Assembly: GCF_900129815.1 (NCBI RefSeq)
Contig: NZ_FQWX01000004.1
Location: forward strand, 1 to 64,000
Direction: 5' to 3'
DNA length: 64,000 nucleotides
DNA from: Asaccharospora irregularis DSM 2635
GTDB lineage: Bacteria > Bacillota > Clostridia > Peptostreptococcales > Peptostreptococcaceae
Both the position numbers and the translations under genes were made by a program. This document shows positions 1 through 9,831 of this stretch, piece by piece. Within the stretch, counting starts at the first letter, position 1. Every line of letters starts with the position of its first letter. The notes under the pieces were generated by a model, which searched no databases, was not told the DNA's origin, and worked only from the letters and a program-made list of their open reading frames with translations.

Positions 1-188
<188 letters not shown>

Positions 189-320
189 AAGTTTTGTTTT
201 CCTTGCTCAGACTAATCATTATCTGAATATCTGGCTTGGTTTGTGTTGTTTCAATTCTATAAATTAACCTACTGTTTAATTTTCAAAGTTCAATTTGTTT
301 TGCTCCCTTTTCTTAGGGAC

Positions 321-356
321 AAGTAATAATATACTATAAATTTAACAGTAGGTCAA
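321..356 (-). promoter_or_regulatory. rRNA operon promoter
   Basis: Read on the minus strand there is a TTGACC -35 (351-356), a 17-nt spacer and a TATATT -10 (328-333), predicting a start near 321 and a ~130-nt leader before 16S. A motif close to the spacer (ACTGTTaAAT) recurs in the leader near 270-279. Confidence 0.8.
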
Positions 357-388
357 CAGTTTTTTATATTTTATTTTAAAATTATTTT

Positions 389-1162
389 TTAATTATTTTT
401 TTCGTACTCTTTTTTCAGTTTTTCAATAATTTTTCTTTCTAATCTGGATACTGTCATTTGAGATATGTCCATTTCTTTTGCTATAGTTGACTGAGTTTTA
501 TCTAAAAAAAATCTGTCCTTGAATATTTTTACTTCTAACTCGTTTAAGTTCTCCATAAATTTATTTACAAAGTCTTTATACTCTATACTTACAAAGCTAT
601 TTTCTTCTTTTCCTATCCTATCTATAAGGGTAAGATCTTTGTCATCAGAGTCATCATTATTTGATGAGTCTAATGATACTGGCTTGTATCCGTATGAAGC
701 CTCCATAGCCTCCAAAACTTCTTCTTCTGTAGCACCAATATACTCAGCGATATCCTTAACCTTTGGGTGTTTTTTATTTTTCTGTTCAAGTATAAGCTTT
801 GCATCATTTATTTTTTTGTTTAATTCTTGAACTCTTCTAGGAACCCTAAGTGTCCATACTTTATCTCTAAAGTATTTTTTTATTTCTCCTATTATTGTTG
901 GTGTAGCAAAACTTGAAAATTCAAATCCTTTTTCTACATCATATCTATCTATTGCATATATTAAAGCCAAAGAAGCAACCTGATAAATATCTTCGAACTC
1001 AACACCTTTATTTATGTATTTTTTAGCTAACAATTTTACTAAATATAGATGTCTTTCTACAAGAATATTTCTAATATACTGATCTTTATTTGTACTATAT
1101 ATTTTAAATAGCTCTTTTGTATCCATATCTAGGTAATTTGTAGCATTACCTACATTTTTCAT
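389..1162 (-). CDS. sigB: RNA polymerase sigma factor SigB (SigB/F/G family)
   Basis: A 257-residue sigma-70-family protein. Region 2 starts near residue 36, with the recognisable FSSFATPTIIGEIKKYFRD segment. Region 4 lies at about 206-250 with an HTH (STIAKEMDISQMTVSRLE). The size fits the SigB/SigF/SigG group. It is third in rsbV-rsbW-sigB, and its ATG overlaps the rsbW stop by one base (TAATG), implying translational coupling. In relatives this factor runs a general stress regulon and is held by the anti-sigma factor RsbW. SigF is the main alternative by sequence, but the spoIIA operon order has the same plan, so the assignment rests on the origin-proximal location seen in C. difficile. 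Confidence 0.85.
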   Translation of the reverse strand: MKNVGNATNYLDMDTKELFKIYSTNKDQYIRNILVERHLYLVKLLAKKYINKGVEFEDIYQVASLALIYAIDRYDVEKGFEFSSFATPTIIGEIKKYFRDKVWTLRVPRRVQELNKKINDAKLILEQKNKKHPKVKDIAEYIGATEEEVLEAMEASYGYKPVSLDSSNNDDSDDKDLTLIDRIGKEENSFVSIEYKDFVNKFMENLNELEVKIFKDRFFLDKTQSTIAKEMDISQMTVSRLERKIIEKLKKEYEKNN

Positions 1163-1569
1163 TAAATATCAGCTCCTAAGAATTTAGTCATTTTTATTAA
1201 TGTTCCTTCATTATTTTTTGATTCGATGCTCACTTCATCCATTAGTGACTTTATAATAAATAGACCTAATCCACTTTCTTTTGGATTTTCTAAATCTGGC
1301 GTACCTACAGAGCTAATATCATATCCTTTGCCATCATCTCTTATTTCTATACTAAGACCATTTTCTAATATGCTAAATTTTATATAGAATCTATCATTAT
1401 CTCCATGCTTTATAGCATTTGTACAAGCTTCTGATACAGCTACTTTTATGTCATCTATATCATCAACAGAGAAACCTATTTTATTAGCTATCCCCGATGT
1501 AGTTAATCTTATAATTCCTACATAACTTGGATTTGATGTTATTTCCATTTTTATAGTTTCACAAGCCAA
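1162..1569 (-). CDS. rsbW: Anti-sigma-B factor / serine kinase RsbW
   Basis: A 135-residue GHKL-fold kinase with N-box EACTNAIKHG (47-56), G1 DDGKGYD (78-84) and G2 SGLGLFI (99-105). In this family RsbW binds and inactivates the sigma factor and phosphorylates the antagonist RsbV. The start is TTG, chosen because a GGAGGG Shine-Dalgarno lies at proper distance and the N-terminus fits the family. It lies between rsbV (a few bases upstream) and sigB (1-nt overlap), as expected for a partner-switching operon. No phosphatase gene (RsbU type) is visible nearby. Confidence 0.9.
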   Translation of the reverse strand: MACETIKMEITSNPSYVGIIRLTTSGIANKIGFSVDDIDDIKVAVSEACTNAIKHGDNDRFYIKFSILENGLSIEIRDDGKGYDISSVGTPDLENPKESGLGLFIIKSLMDEVSIESKNNEGTLIKMTKFLGADI

Positions 1570-1572
1570 ATT

Positions 1573-1890
1573 TTATCCCTCCATTTTAAATATTTTATCT
1601 AGACCTGTTATAGTGAAAATTTTATTAACATTATTTCTAGGGTTTAATATAAATATTTCTTTATTGTTTACCTTTAATTTTTTTAATACCCCAATTAGTA
1701 CACCTAAACCTGTAGAATCTATATATTCTAAATTTTCAAGATTTACTTTTATATCTAAAACTTCTTTGTCTAAAAGTGAGTATAAATGTTCCTTTACCTT
1801 ATCACATGTAGATACATCTAATTCTCCATCTATTAAAACATCCCAAAAAGAATTTGTGCTATCTAGTTTTGAACTAATATTCATTGACAT
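1573..1890 (-). CDS. rsbV: Anti-anti-sigma factor RsbV (STAS domain)
   Basis: A 105-residue single STAS domain with the phosphorylation motif IDSTGLG; the acceptor serine is Ser59. Dephosphorylated RsbV binds RsbW and frees the sigma factor. The ATG follows GAGGAGG at good spacing and is the first gene of the rsbV-rsbW-sigB operon. About 30 bp separate it from the upstream DUF948-type gene, so the operon promoter could lie inside that gene or transcription may come from further upstream. Confidence 0.9.
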   Translation of the reverse strand: MSMNISSKLDSTNSFWDVLIDGELDVSTCDKVKEHLYSLLDKEVLDIKVNLENLEYIDSTGLGVLIGVLKKLKVNNKEIFILNPRNNVNKIFTITGLDKIFKMEG

Positions 1891-1923
1891 ATACTGCCTC
1901 CTCTTACTTTATACAATTTTAAC

Positions 1924-2184
1924 TTACTTTCTTTTTATAAATCTAAATACCTTAACTGCACCTGTTGCTCTACCTACTAAATCTATTATACTCTCTGCAC
2001 TTTTTGTTATATGTGCTGTATTTTCTATTATTTCATTTATATATCTTTCGTTATAATCAACAATTCTATTTGATTTTTCAATTATTTTAGTTGTATTATC
2101 TAGTAATTTAGCAAGATATATAGCAATCACCAATGATGATATTCCAAATAATATAGCCCCTATTTGCCATCCCAAAGCATTCAT
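1924..2184 (-). CDS. DUF948-type small membrane protein
   Basis: An 86-residue protein with one N-terminal membrane segment (about residues 6-26, GWQIGAILFGISSLVIAIYL) followed by a helical, probably coiled cytoplasmic or extracytoplasmic part rich in N, E and I. Size and layout resemble the DUF948/YoxC group of general-stress-linked proteins. The ATG shares one base with the stop of the upstream YtxH-like gene, so the two are translationally coupled. Their place just before rsbVW-sigB suggests a link to the stress regulon, which is inference. Confidence 0.7.
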   Translation of the reverse strand: MNALGWQIGAILFGISSLVIAIYLAKLLDNTTKIIEKSNRIVDYNERYINEIIENTAHITKSAESIIDLVGRATGAVKVFRFIKRK

Positions 2185-2468
2185 TATTTATTCTCTCCCT
2201 CATCATCAAAAGTTTTACTTATAATTATTTCATCTTCACTTATATCTATATTCTCATCATAACAAGTATCATCTACTAAATTCGATAACTTATCTTTTAT
2301 TTCAACATATGTTTCACGTAAAACCTCTTTTGGATTTTCTTTTACTTCATCCAACTTATCTTTTGTATCTTTTCTTAACTCTGAACCTTTTTTAGGAGCT
2401 AAAAATAATCCTCCTATAAACCCTAGAATTAACCCCCAAAACAGAAATCTACCTTTTTTACTGCTCAT
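2184..2468 (-). CDS. YtxH domain-containing protein
   Basis: A 94-residue protein that starts MSSKKGRFLFWGLILGFIGG, with a glycine-rich membrane segment, the LAPKKGSELRKD motif typical of YtxH (PF12732), then a charged acidic tail. The ATG at 2466-2468 was chosen because AAGGAGTG precedes it; an upstream in-frame ATG would add 27 residues without a ribosome site. YtxH/GsiB-type proteins are usually general-stress (SigB) targets in Firmicutes. A near-consensus parS-like 16-mer lies inside this gene (2310-2325). Confidence 0.8.
   Translation of the reverse strand: MSSKKGRFLFWGLILGFIGGLFLAPKKGSELRKDTKDKLDEVKENPKEVLRETYVEIKDKLSNLVDDTCYDENIDISEDEIIISKTFDDEGENK
2310..2325. promoter_or_regulatory. 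parS-like ParB binding site
   Basis: The 16-mer TGTTTCACGTAAAACC matches the bacterial parS consensus TGTTTCACGTGAAACA at 14 of 16 positions, with the left half-site and central ACGT intact. It lies inside the YtxH-like gene, ~9 kb from oriC and ~18 kb from spo0J/soj. Binding is not shown. Confidence 0.55.
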
Positions 2469-2560
2469 ATATTTCACTCCTTTTGATTTGAAATTTTTAA
2501 TATATATGGCAATTATACTCATATACAAAGTTAAAGACAATATAATCAACTATTTTTTAC

Positions 2561-2589
2561 AGAAAAAGAATAGGTTTTATCCTATTCTT
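2561..2589 (-). terminator. Terminator overlapping the gyrA stop codon
   Basis: AAGAATAGG (2566-2574) pairs with CCTATTCTT (2581-2589) around a 6-nt loop. On the minus strand it is followed by CTTTTTCTG. The upstream arm lies in the last gyrA codons, so the hairpin would form only as ribosomes finish gyrA. Confidence 0.7.
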
Positions 2590-5008
2590 CTTCCATATTT
2601 ATTTTAGCAATAGAAACTACGGTTACTTCGTCATCAGTCTTCATTAGTTTGACACCACTAGTCACTCTACCAAATAATGATATCTCATCAACTCTTATTC
2701 TAATAAGAACACCATTAGAGTTTATAATCATTACCTCGTCATCTTCTTTAACCATTTGAGCTCCGACAATTTTTCCTGTCTTATCAGATATATTATAAGT
2801 CTTTATACCTTTTCCTGCTCTTATCTGGCTTCTATATTCATCTATGTTAGTTCTTTTTCCATATCCATTCTCACTAACTACTAGTACATCTGTTCCTTCA
2901 TCACACAAACTCATAGAAACTATTTTATCTTCCTTGGATAAAGATATCCCTTTAACTCCCATTGCAGTTCTTCCCATATGTCTTATATCATTTTCATTAA
3001 ATCTTATAGACATTCCATTATGAGTAACTAGAAGTACATCTTTATTTCCGTCTGTAAGCTTTACATCTATAAGTTCATCATCATCCCTTAGACCTATAGC
3101 TATTAGACCTGATTTATTTATATTCTTAAACTCATCACGTTTAGTCTTTTTAACGATACCTTTTTTAGTTGCTAATAATAAGTACTCATTACTATCATTA
3201 TCGTTTATAGCTATTAATGTAGCTATCTTTTCATCTGGGCCTAATTGCAATAAGTTTACTATTGCTGTACCTTTAGCTTGTCTCTTTCCTTCTGGAATTT
3301 CATATGCATTTAACTTGAACACTCTTCCCTTGTTAGTAAAGAATAACAATCTACTGTGAGTAGTTGTAGATACAAGGTGTTTTACGAAATCTTCTTCTCT
3401 AGTTGTAAGAGCTGATATTCCTCTTCCACCTCTTTTTTGGCTCTTATAAGTATCTGCTGGCAATCTCTTTATATATCCAAAATGAGTCAGAGTTATAGCT
3501 ATCTCCTCATCACTTATAAGATCTCTCATATCTATTTCGCCTTCAGCATGTCTTATTTCAGTTCTTCTTTCATCTGCATAGTTTTCTTTTATTATTAACA
3601 TTTCATCTTTTATTACATTTAAAAGTAATCTTCTATCAGCTAATATTTCTCTTAGTTTATTTATTCTTTTTATCAATTCTTCATACTCAGCGTCTATCTT
3701 TTCTCTTTCTAAACCTGTAAGTCTTTGAAGTCTCATATCTAATATAGCCTGAGCCTGGATATCAGTTAAATTGAATTTTTCTATTAATCCAGATTTAGCT
3801 TCTTGCCCAGTTTTAGAACTTCTTATTAATCTTATAACTTCATCTATATGATCTAGAGCTATTTTTAAACCTTCTAATATATGTGCTCTCGCTTCTGCTT
3901 TATTTAATTCAAATTTAGTTCTTCTTGTAACAACATCTTCTTGATGTTTAATATAATGATATAACATCTGTTTTATATTTAATACTTTAGGTTGACCATC
4001 AACTAAAGCAAGCATTATTATACTAAAAGTATCTTCCATTTGAGAATGTTTATAAAGGTTGTTTAACACTATGTTAGCATTTGCATCCCTCTTAAGCTCT
4101 ATAACTATTCTCATACCATTTCTATTACTTTCATCTCTTAGGTCAGATATACCTTCTATTTTTTTATCCTTAACTAACTCAGCTATTCTCTCTACCAACT
4201 TAGCTTTATTAACTTGATAAGGTATTTCTGTAACTAATATCTGCTGTCTTCCCTTTGGTAACTCTTCAATATAAGCTCTGGCTCTAACCTTTACCTTACC
4301 TCTACCAGTTCTATAAGCCTGTGCTATATTTTCTTTTCCCATTATTATAGCTGAAGTAGGAAAATCTGGGCCTTGTATATAATTTATTAAATCATCTACA
4401 GTACATTCTGGATTGTCTATTAAGTGTACTGTAGCATCTATAACCTCTCCTAGGTTATGAGGTGGTATAGATGTTGCCATACCAACTGCAATACCATTCG
4501 AACCATTAACTAATAAGTTTGGATATCTCGATGGTAAAACTGATGGTTCTTTCAAAGACTCATCAAAGTTTGGTATAAAATCAACTGTTTCCTTATCTAT
4601 ATCTCTAAGTAATTCTAATGATAATTTACTCATTCTAGCTTCTGTATAACGCATTGCAGCAGGAGAGTCTCCATCCACAGAACCAAAGTTACCATGACCA
4701 TCAACCAATAATGCTCTTGTTGAGAAATCCTGCGCCATTCTTACCATAGCAAAATAAACTGCTGTATCTCCATGTGGGTGGTACTTACCTAAAACGTCCC
4801 CAACAATACGTGCTGACTTTCTATATGGTTTATCTGGCATTAAATTTAATTCGTTCATTGAGTATAATATTCTTCTATGAACAGGTTTTAATCCATCTCT
4901 TACATCTGGCAATGCACGACCAGCTATAACACTCATAGCATAGTCGATGTATGATTTTTTCATTTCATCTGCTATTTCAATAGGGAGTACTTTATTTTGT
5001 TCTTCCAT
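2582..5008 (-). CDS. gyrA: DNA gyrase subunit A
   Basis: An 808-residue breakage-reunion subunit; with GyrB it introduces negative supercoils. The catalytic tyrosine is Tyr121 in AMRYTEARM. The quinolone region reads [17 protein letters not shown]: Thr82 occupies the E. coli Ser83 position (the wild-type residue in C. difficile), and Phe86 occupies the Asp87 position. A GyrA-box (QKRGGRG, about residue 523) opens the C-terminal beta-pinwheel that wraps DNA, so this is gyrase rather than ParC. ATG follows an AAAGGGG-type site, 20 bp after gyrB. Confidence 0.98.
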   Translation of the reverse strand: MEEQNKVLPIEIADEMKKSYIDYAMSVIAGRALPDVRDGLKPVHRRILYSMNELNLMPDKPYRKSARIVGDVLGKYHPHGDTAVYFAMVRMAQDFSTRALLVDGHGNFGSVDGDSPAAMRYTEARMSKLSLELLRDIDKETVDFIPNFDESLKEPSVLPSRYPNLLVNGSNGIAVGMATSIPPHNLGEVIDATVHLIDNPECTVDDLINYIQGPDFPTSAIIMGKENIAQAYRTGRGKVKVRARAYIEELPKGRQQILVTEIPYQVNKAKLVERIAELVKDKKIEGISDLRDESNRNGMRIVIELKRDANANIVLNNLYKHSQMEDTFSIIMLALVDGQPKVLNIKQMLYHYIKHQEDVVTRRTKFELNKAEARAHILEGLKIALDHIDEVIRLIRSSKTGQEAKSGLIEKFNLTDIQAQAILDMRLQRLTGLEREKIDAEYEELIKRINKLREILADRRLLLNVIKDEMLIIKENYADERRTEIRHAEGEIDMRDLISDEEIAITLTHFGYIKRLPADTYKSQKRGGRGISALTTREEDFVKHLVSTTTHSRLLFFTNKGRVFKLNAYEIPEGKRQAKGTAIVNLLQLGPDEKIATLIAINDNDSNEYLLLATKKGIVKKTKRDEFKNINKSGLIAIGLRDDDELIDVKLTDGNKDVLLVTHNGMSIRFNENDIRHMGRTAMGVKGISLSKEDKIVSMSLCDEGTDVLVVSENGYGKRTNIDEYRSQIRAGKGIKTYNISDKTGKIVGAQMVKEDDEVMIINSNGVLIRIRVDEISLFGRVTSGVKLMKTDDEVTVVSIAKINMEEE

Positions 5009-5028
5009 CTTATACTCATCCCCTTTCT

Positions 5029-6930
<1,902 letters not shown>

Positions 6931-8046
6931 TTAGTTACCTCCATTCTCTATGCTAATAACTTTTCCTTTATCTATGTTAAAAATAGTAGTATTACTTTTA
7001 TTAAATATACTTTTGTGTGAAACCTCAGCTGTTGTTATAAACATCTGTACAGCACTTAAATTATCAACCAGTAGCTTTTGGCGCGTCTCATCTAGCTCAC
7101 TAAAAACGTCATCCAATATTAAAACTGGATATTCACCTACTTCATTTTTTATCAGCTCAATTTCTGATAATTTTAGAGAAATAGAGGCTGTCCTTTGTTG
7201 ACCCTGAGAACCATAAAGCCTTACATCTAATCTATTTATACATATATTTAAGTCATCTTTATGTATACCGTACCTAGTTGTTCTAGTTTCTATATCGTGA
7301 TCTCTACTAGATATTAATTTTTCTAAAAACCTAGTATATATCATATTTATATTATCTTCATCGCTTATATCAAGCTGATTCTTGTATGTTATAGACAAAT
7401 CTTCTATACCACCTGTAAGGTTTTTATGTATATTTATAGCTATATTAGCTATTTTTTTTATAAAATCTCTTCTCATAATATAAATATAACTTCCATACTT
7501 GGCCAAACTCTCATCATAAACATCAAGTAGATTTTTATCTACAAAGTTGCTCTTTAACAACTTATTTCTTTGGAATAATACCTTATTATAATTAGTAAGG
7601 TAGTTGTAATACTTAGGAATAATCTGACTTATCTCTTTATCTATAAAAGACCTTCTTTCCTTTGGACCTTCTTTAACAAGTCTTAAATCTTCAGGTGAGA
7701 ATATAACAACATTAAAATTTCCCAACAGTTCTTGTATTTTCTGAACATGAATTTTGTTTACTTTGATTCCCTTTTTATTTTTTCCAATTGCTATCTCTAT
7801 TACACATTCTCTACCATATTTTAAATAGTTTCCACCAGAATATAGACTTTCGCTATCGAAATTAATAATTTCTTTATCTTTATTCGTTCTAAATGATTTT
7901 CCAAAAGAAAGCATATATATAGCCTCTACTATATTTGTTTTTCCTTGACCATTTTTACCAACAAGAAGATTTACTTTTTCATTAAATTCTAGATGTAAAT
8001 TTTTATAGTTCCTAAAATTTACTAGCTGTAAGTTCTTTAATCTCAC
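6931..8046 (-). CDS. recF: DNA replication and repair protein RecF
   Basis: A 371-residue SMC-like ABC ATPase that works with RecO/RecR in loading RecA at gaps. Walker A is GKNGQGKTNIVEAIYML (about residues 30-46); near the C-terminus lie the signature region YGSQGQQRT and Walker B VLILDDVFSELDETR. The start is GTG, preceded by AGGAGTG. It sits in a yaaA-recF-gyrB-gyrA operon, 15 bp after the S4 gene and abutting gyrB. Confidence 0.97.
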   Translation of the reverse strand: MRLKNLQLVNFRNYKNLHLEFNEKVNLLVGKNGQGKTNIVEAIYMLSFGKSFRTNKDKEIINFDSESLYSGGNYLKYGRECVIEIAIGKNKKGIKVNKIHVQKIQELLGNFNVVIFSPEDLRLVKEGPKERRSFIDKEISQIIPKYYNYLTNYNKVLFQRNKLLKSNFVDKNLLDVYDESLAKYGSYIYIMRRDFIKKIANIAINIHKNLTGGIEDLSITYKNQLDISDEDNINMIYTRFLEKLISSRDHDIETRTTRYGIHKDDLNICINRLDVRLYGSQGQQRTASISLKLSEIELIKNEVGEYPVLILDDVFSELDETRQKLLVDNLSAVQMFITTAEVSHKSIFNKSNTTIFNIDKGKVISIENGGN

Positions 8047-8061
8047 AAAAGCACTCCTTTT

Positions 8062-8268
8062 TTACACCACTTTAATTTTTGAACCTTCAACTTCAATTAT
8101 ATCACCAGGTCTTATTTTTTTCCCTCTTCTTATTTCAATTTCTCCATTTAACTTAACTAAACCTTCTAAAATTAAAAATTTAGCATGCCCTCCCGTTGAG
8201 GCCACATCTGCTAATTTAAGAAATTGGTCTAATTTTATGTACTCTGAATCTATTTTTACCTCTATCAT
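8062..8268 (-). CDS. yaaA: S4 domain RNA-binding protein YaaA/RlbA
   Basis: A 68-residue S4-like RNA-binding domain (LDQFLKLADVASTGGHAKFLILEG...VNGE) ending in the typical KIRPGDIIEVEG strand. The ATG at 8266-8268 is chosen because GGGAGGTG precedes it; an in-frame upstream ATG lies within the ribosome site. This gene usually sits between dnaN and recF in Firmicutes and has been connected with ribosome assembly. Here it heads the recF-gyrB-gyrA operon, ~218 bp after dnaN. Confidence 0.9.
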   Translation of the reverse strand: MIEVKIDSEYIKLDQFLKLADVASTGGHAKFLILEGLVKLNGEIEIRRGKKIRPGDIIEVEGSKIKVV

Positions 8269-8446
8269 AACAACACCTCCCATTTTAATATTTTATAGTA
8301 TTTATTTAATTATACTTAGCTTTATAAATATAATTAAATACAGTTTATGACTATATAATTTCAACAAAAATCATGCTTTTAAGTCCCTCAACTATGTCTT
8401 AATATAAAGACACTAAAATATAATTATATCATAAATTTAGATATAA

Positions 8447-8474
8447 AAACCCAACTTTATGATAGTTGGGTTTT
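8447..8474. terminator. Bidirectional-looking terminator after dnaN
   Basis: A 9-bp stem (AACCCAACT / AGTTGGGTT) with runs of T on both sides lies just downstream of the dnaN stop. It separates dnaN from the yaaA-recF-gyr operon. Confidence 0.75.
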
Positions 8475-8485
8475 TTATAGATTAA

Positions 8486-9592
8486 TTATATATTAGATGA
8501 CATCCTTACTGGAAGTAATAAATATGTATACTTCGTTCCGTCAACTGGTTTTATTATGCATGGATTAATATTAGTTGTGAATTCTATAAATATCTCTTCA
8601 CTATCTATGTTTTTTAGTCCTTCTATAAAATATCTAGAGTTAAAAGCTACGTCTAGATAATCACCTTCTAATTCTAAGTTTACCTCTTCGTAAACATTAC
8701 CTTTTTCAGTATTAGAAGTTATAGCCATTGCATTATCTCTTATAGACAATTTAATCAAATTGTTTTTTTCTGATTCAGATAACAATGATGCTCTTTCTAT
8801 ACTGTTTTGAAGACTTTTAGTATTTAACTTTATCTTAGTATTATACTCCCTAGGAAGTAATTTTTGATAGTCTATAAATTCACCTTCTAATAACCTAGTG
8901 ATTACTCTTGTTTCATTAATTATAAATATGGCATTTTTATCATCAAATCCTAATTTTACATCATCTTCACTAGAAAGAAGACTATTTATATCATTAAGAG
9001 CTTTTCCTGGTATTATTACTTTTATACTCTTTTCTATATTATTAAGTTCACAACTTTTAACAGCCAATCTATATCCATCTATAGCAACTAGGCTTATATT
9101 ATTATTTTCGATTTCTAAAAGTTCACCCATTAAAACATGCTTACTTTGATCTTGAGATATAGCAAATACAGTCTGCTTTATCATATTCTTTAATATGTCT
9201 TGCGGAATAGTATATAAATTTTCTTCTTGAACATCTGGTAATCTAGGATATTCTTTGGCAGAATCACCTTTTATTTTAAATCTTGAGTTAACACAATTTA
9301 TATAAACGTTGTTTTCAGAGTCAGTTTCTATTTCAACAAAAGAATCTGGAAGTTTTCTAATAATATCTCCGAAAAGTCTAGAGTTTACTACTATTTCTCC
9401 CTCTTCTACTATTTCCGCTTGAACAAAAGTTTCTATTCCTATTTCTAAATCGTATCCAGTTAATTTTAATTGATTTTCTTGCGTAGATAAAAATATACCC
9501 TTTAAAACATCTAAAGTAGTTTTACTATTAATAGCTTTTTGAGTAATTCCAATTTTATTAGCTAATGATTTTGGGTTACAAATTATTTTCAA
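8486..9592 (-). CDS. dnaN: DNA polymerase III beta subunit (sliding clamp)
   Basis: A 368-residue sliding clamp with three repeated clamp folds. The C-terminus ends in YTYLLLPVRMSSNI, matching the family's conserved P-(V/M)-R end. The start is TTG, supported by AAGGAGG just upstream. A perfect DnaA box (TTATCCACA on this strand) fills the gap between the Shine-Dalgarno and the start codon. DnaN tethers polymerase and recruits Hda/YabA-type and repair factors. It is separated from dnaA by ~240 bp containing origin elements. Confidence 0.97.
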   Translation of the reverse strand: MKIICNPKSLANKIGITQKAINSKTTLDVLKGIFLSTQENQLKLTGYDLEIGIETFVQAEIVEEGEIVVNSRLFGDIIRKLPDSFVEIETDSENNVYINCVNSRFKIKGDSAKEYPRLPDVQEENLYTIPQDILKNMIKQTVFAISQDQSKHVLMGELLEIENNNISLVAIDGYRLAVKSCELNNIEKSIKVIIPGKALNDINSLLSSEDDVKLGFDDKNAIFIINETRVITRLLEGEFIDYQKLLPREYNTKIKLNTKSLQNSIERASLLSESEKNNLIKLSIRDNAMAITSNTEKGNVYEEVNLELEGDYLDVAFNSRYFIEGLKNIDSEEIFIEFTTNINPCIIKPVDGTKYTYLLLPVRMSSNI

Positions 9593-9640
9593 TGTGGATA
9601 ACCTCCTTGCACTAATTATATATAAAATAAATAAAAATAA

Positions 9641-9658
9641 TAGTAGGAATAGTAGTAG
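9641..9658 (+). promoter_or_regulatory. DnaA-trio element (candidate)
   Basis: Six consecutive triplets TAG TAG GAA TAG TAG TAG. The 3' end of this strand faces the DnaA boxes to the right, and the AT-rich tract lies on the far side. That is the arrangement described for DnaA-trios, on which a DnaA filament extends along one strand during origin melting. Confidence 0.6.
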
Positions 9659-9701
9659 GTGCTGTTAGTAATGTTAATAAGTGTATAGGTGTAAATAAAC
9701 G

Positions 9702-9740
9702 CAAAGATATTAACATGTGTACAAGATGTTAATATCTTTG
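9702..9740. repeat. 15-bp perfect inverted repeat between dnaA and dnaN
   Basis: The arms 9702-9716 and 9726-9740 are exact complements (CAAAGATATTAACAT) around a 9-nt loop. It could end dnaA transcripts, but the minus-strand tail (CGTTTATTTAC) is a poor T-run; on the plus strand the tail is better. Each arm contains a box-like TGTTAATAT. Confidence 0.75.
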
Positions 9741-9831
9741 TTATTTTTTAATGTATATTTTGTGTATAAAATCGACCCCAAAACATATACACATTTTATC
9801 AATAGGATACTAACAAGCAATTGTGAACAGA

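Larger units (their letters stand above)
9593..9831. other. oriC: oriC, dnaA-dnaN part (probable unwinding region)
   Basis: It holds perfect DnaA boxes at 9593-9601 and 9761-9769 (both TTAT-NCACA on the minus strand) and 8-of-9 matches at 9672-9680, 9690-9698 and 9785-9793. An uninterrupted trinucleotide run TAG-TAG-GAA-TAG-TAG-TAG (9641-9658) resembles a DnaA-trio. Next to it is an almost pure A/T tract (9611-9640), the likely duplex unwinding element. A 15-bp perfect inverted repeat (9702-9740) lies between box groups. Confidence 0.7.
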
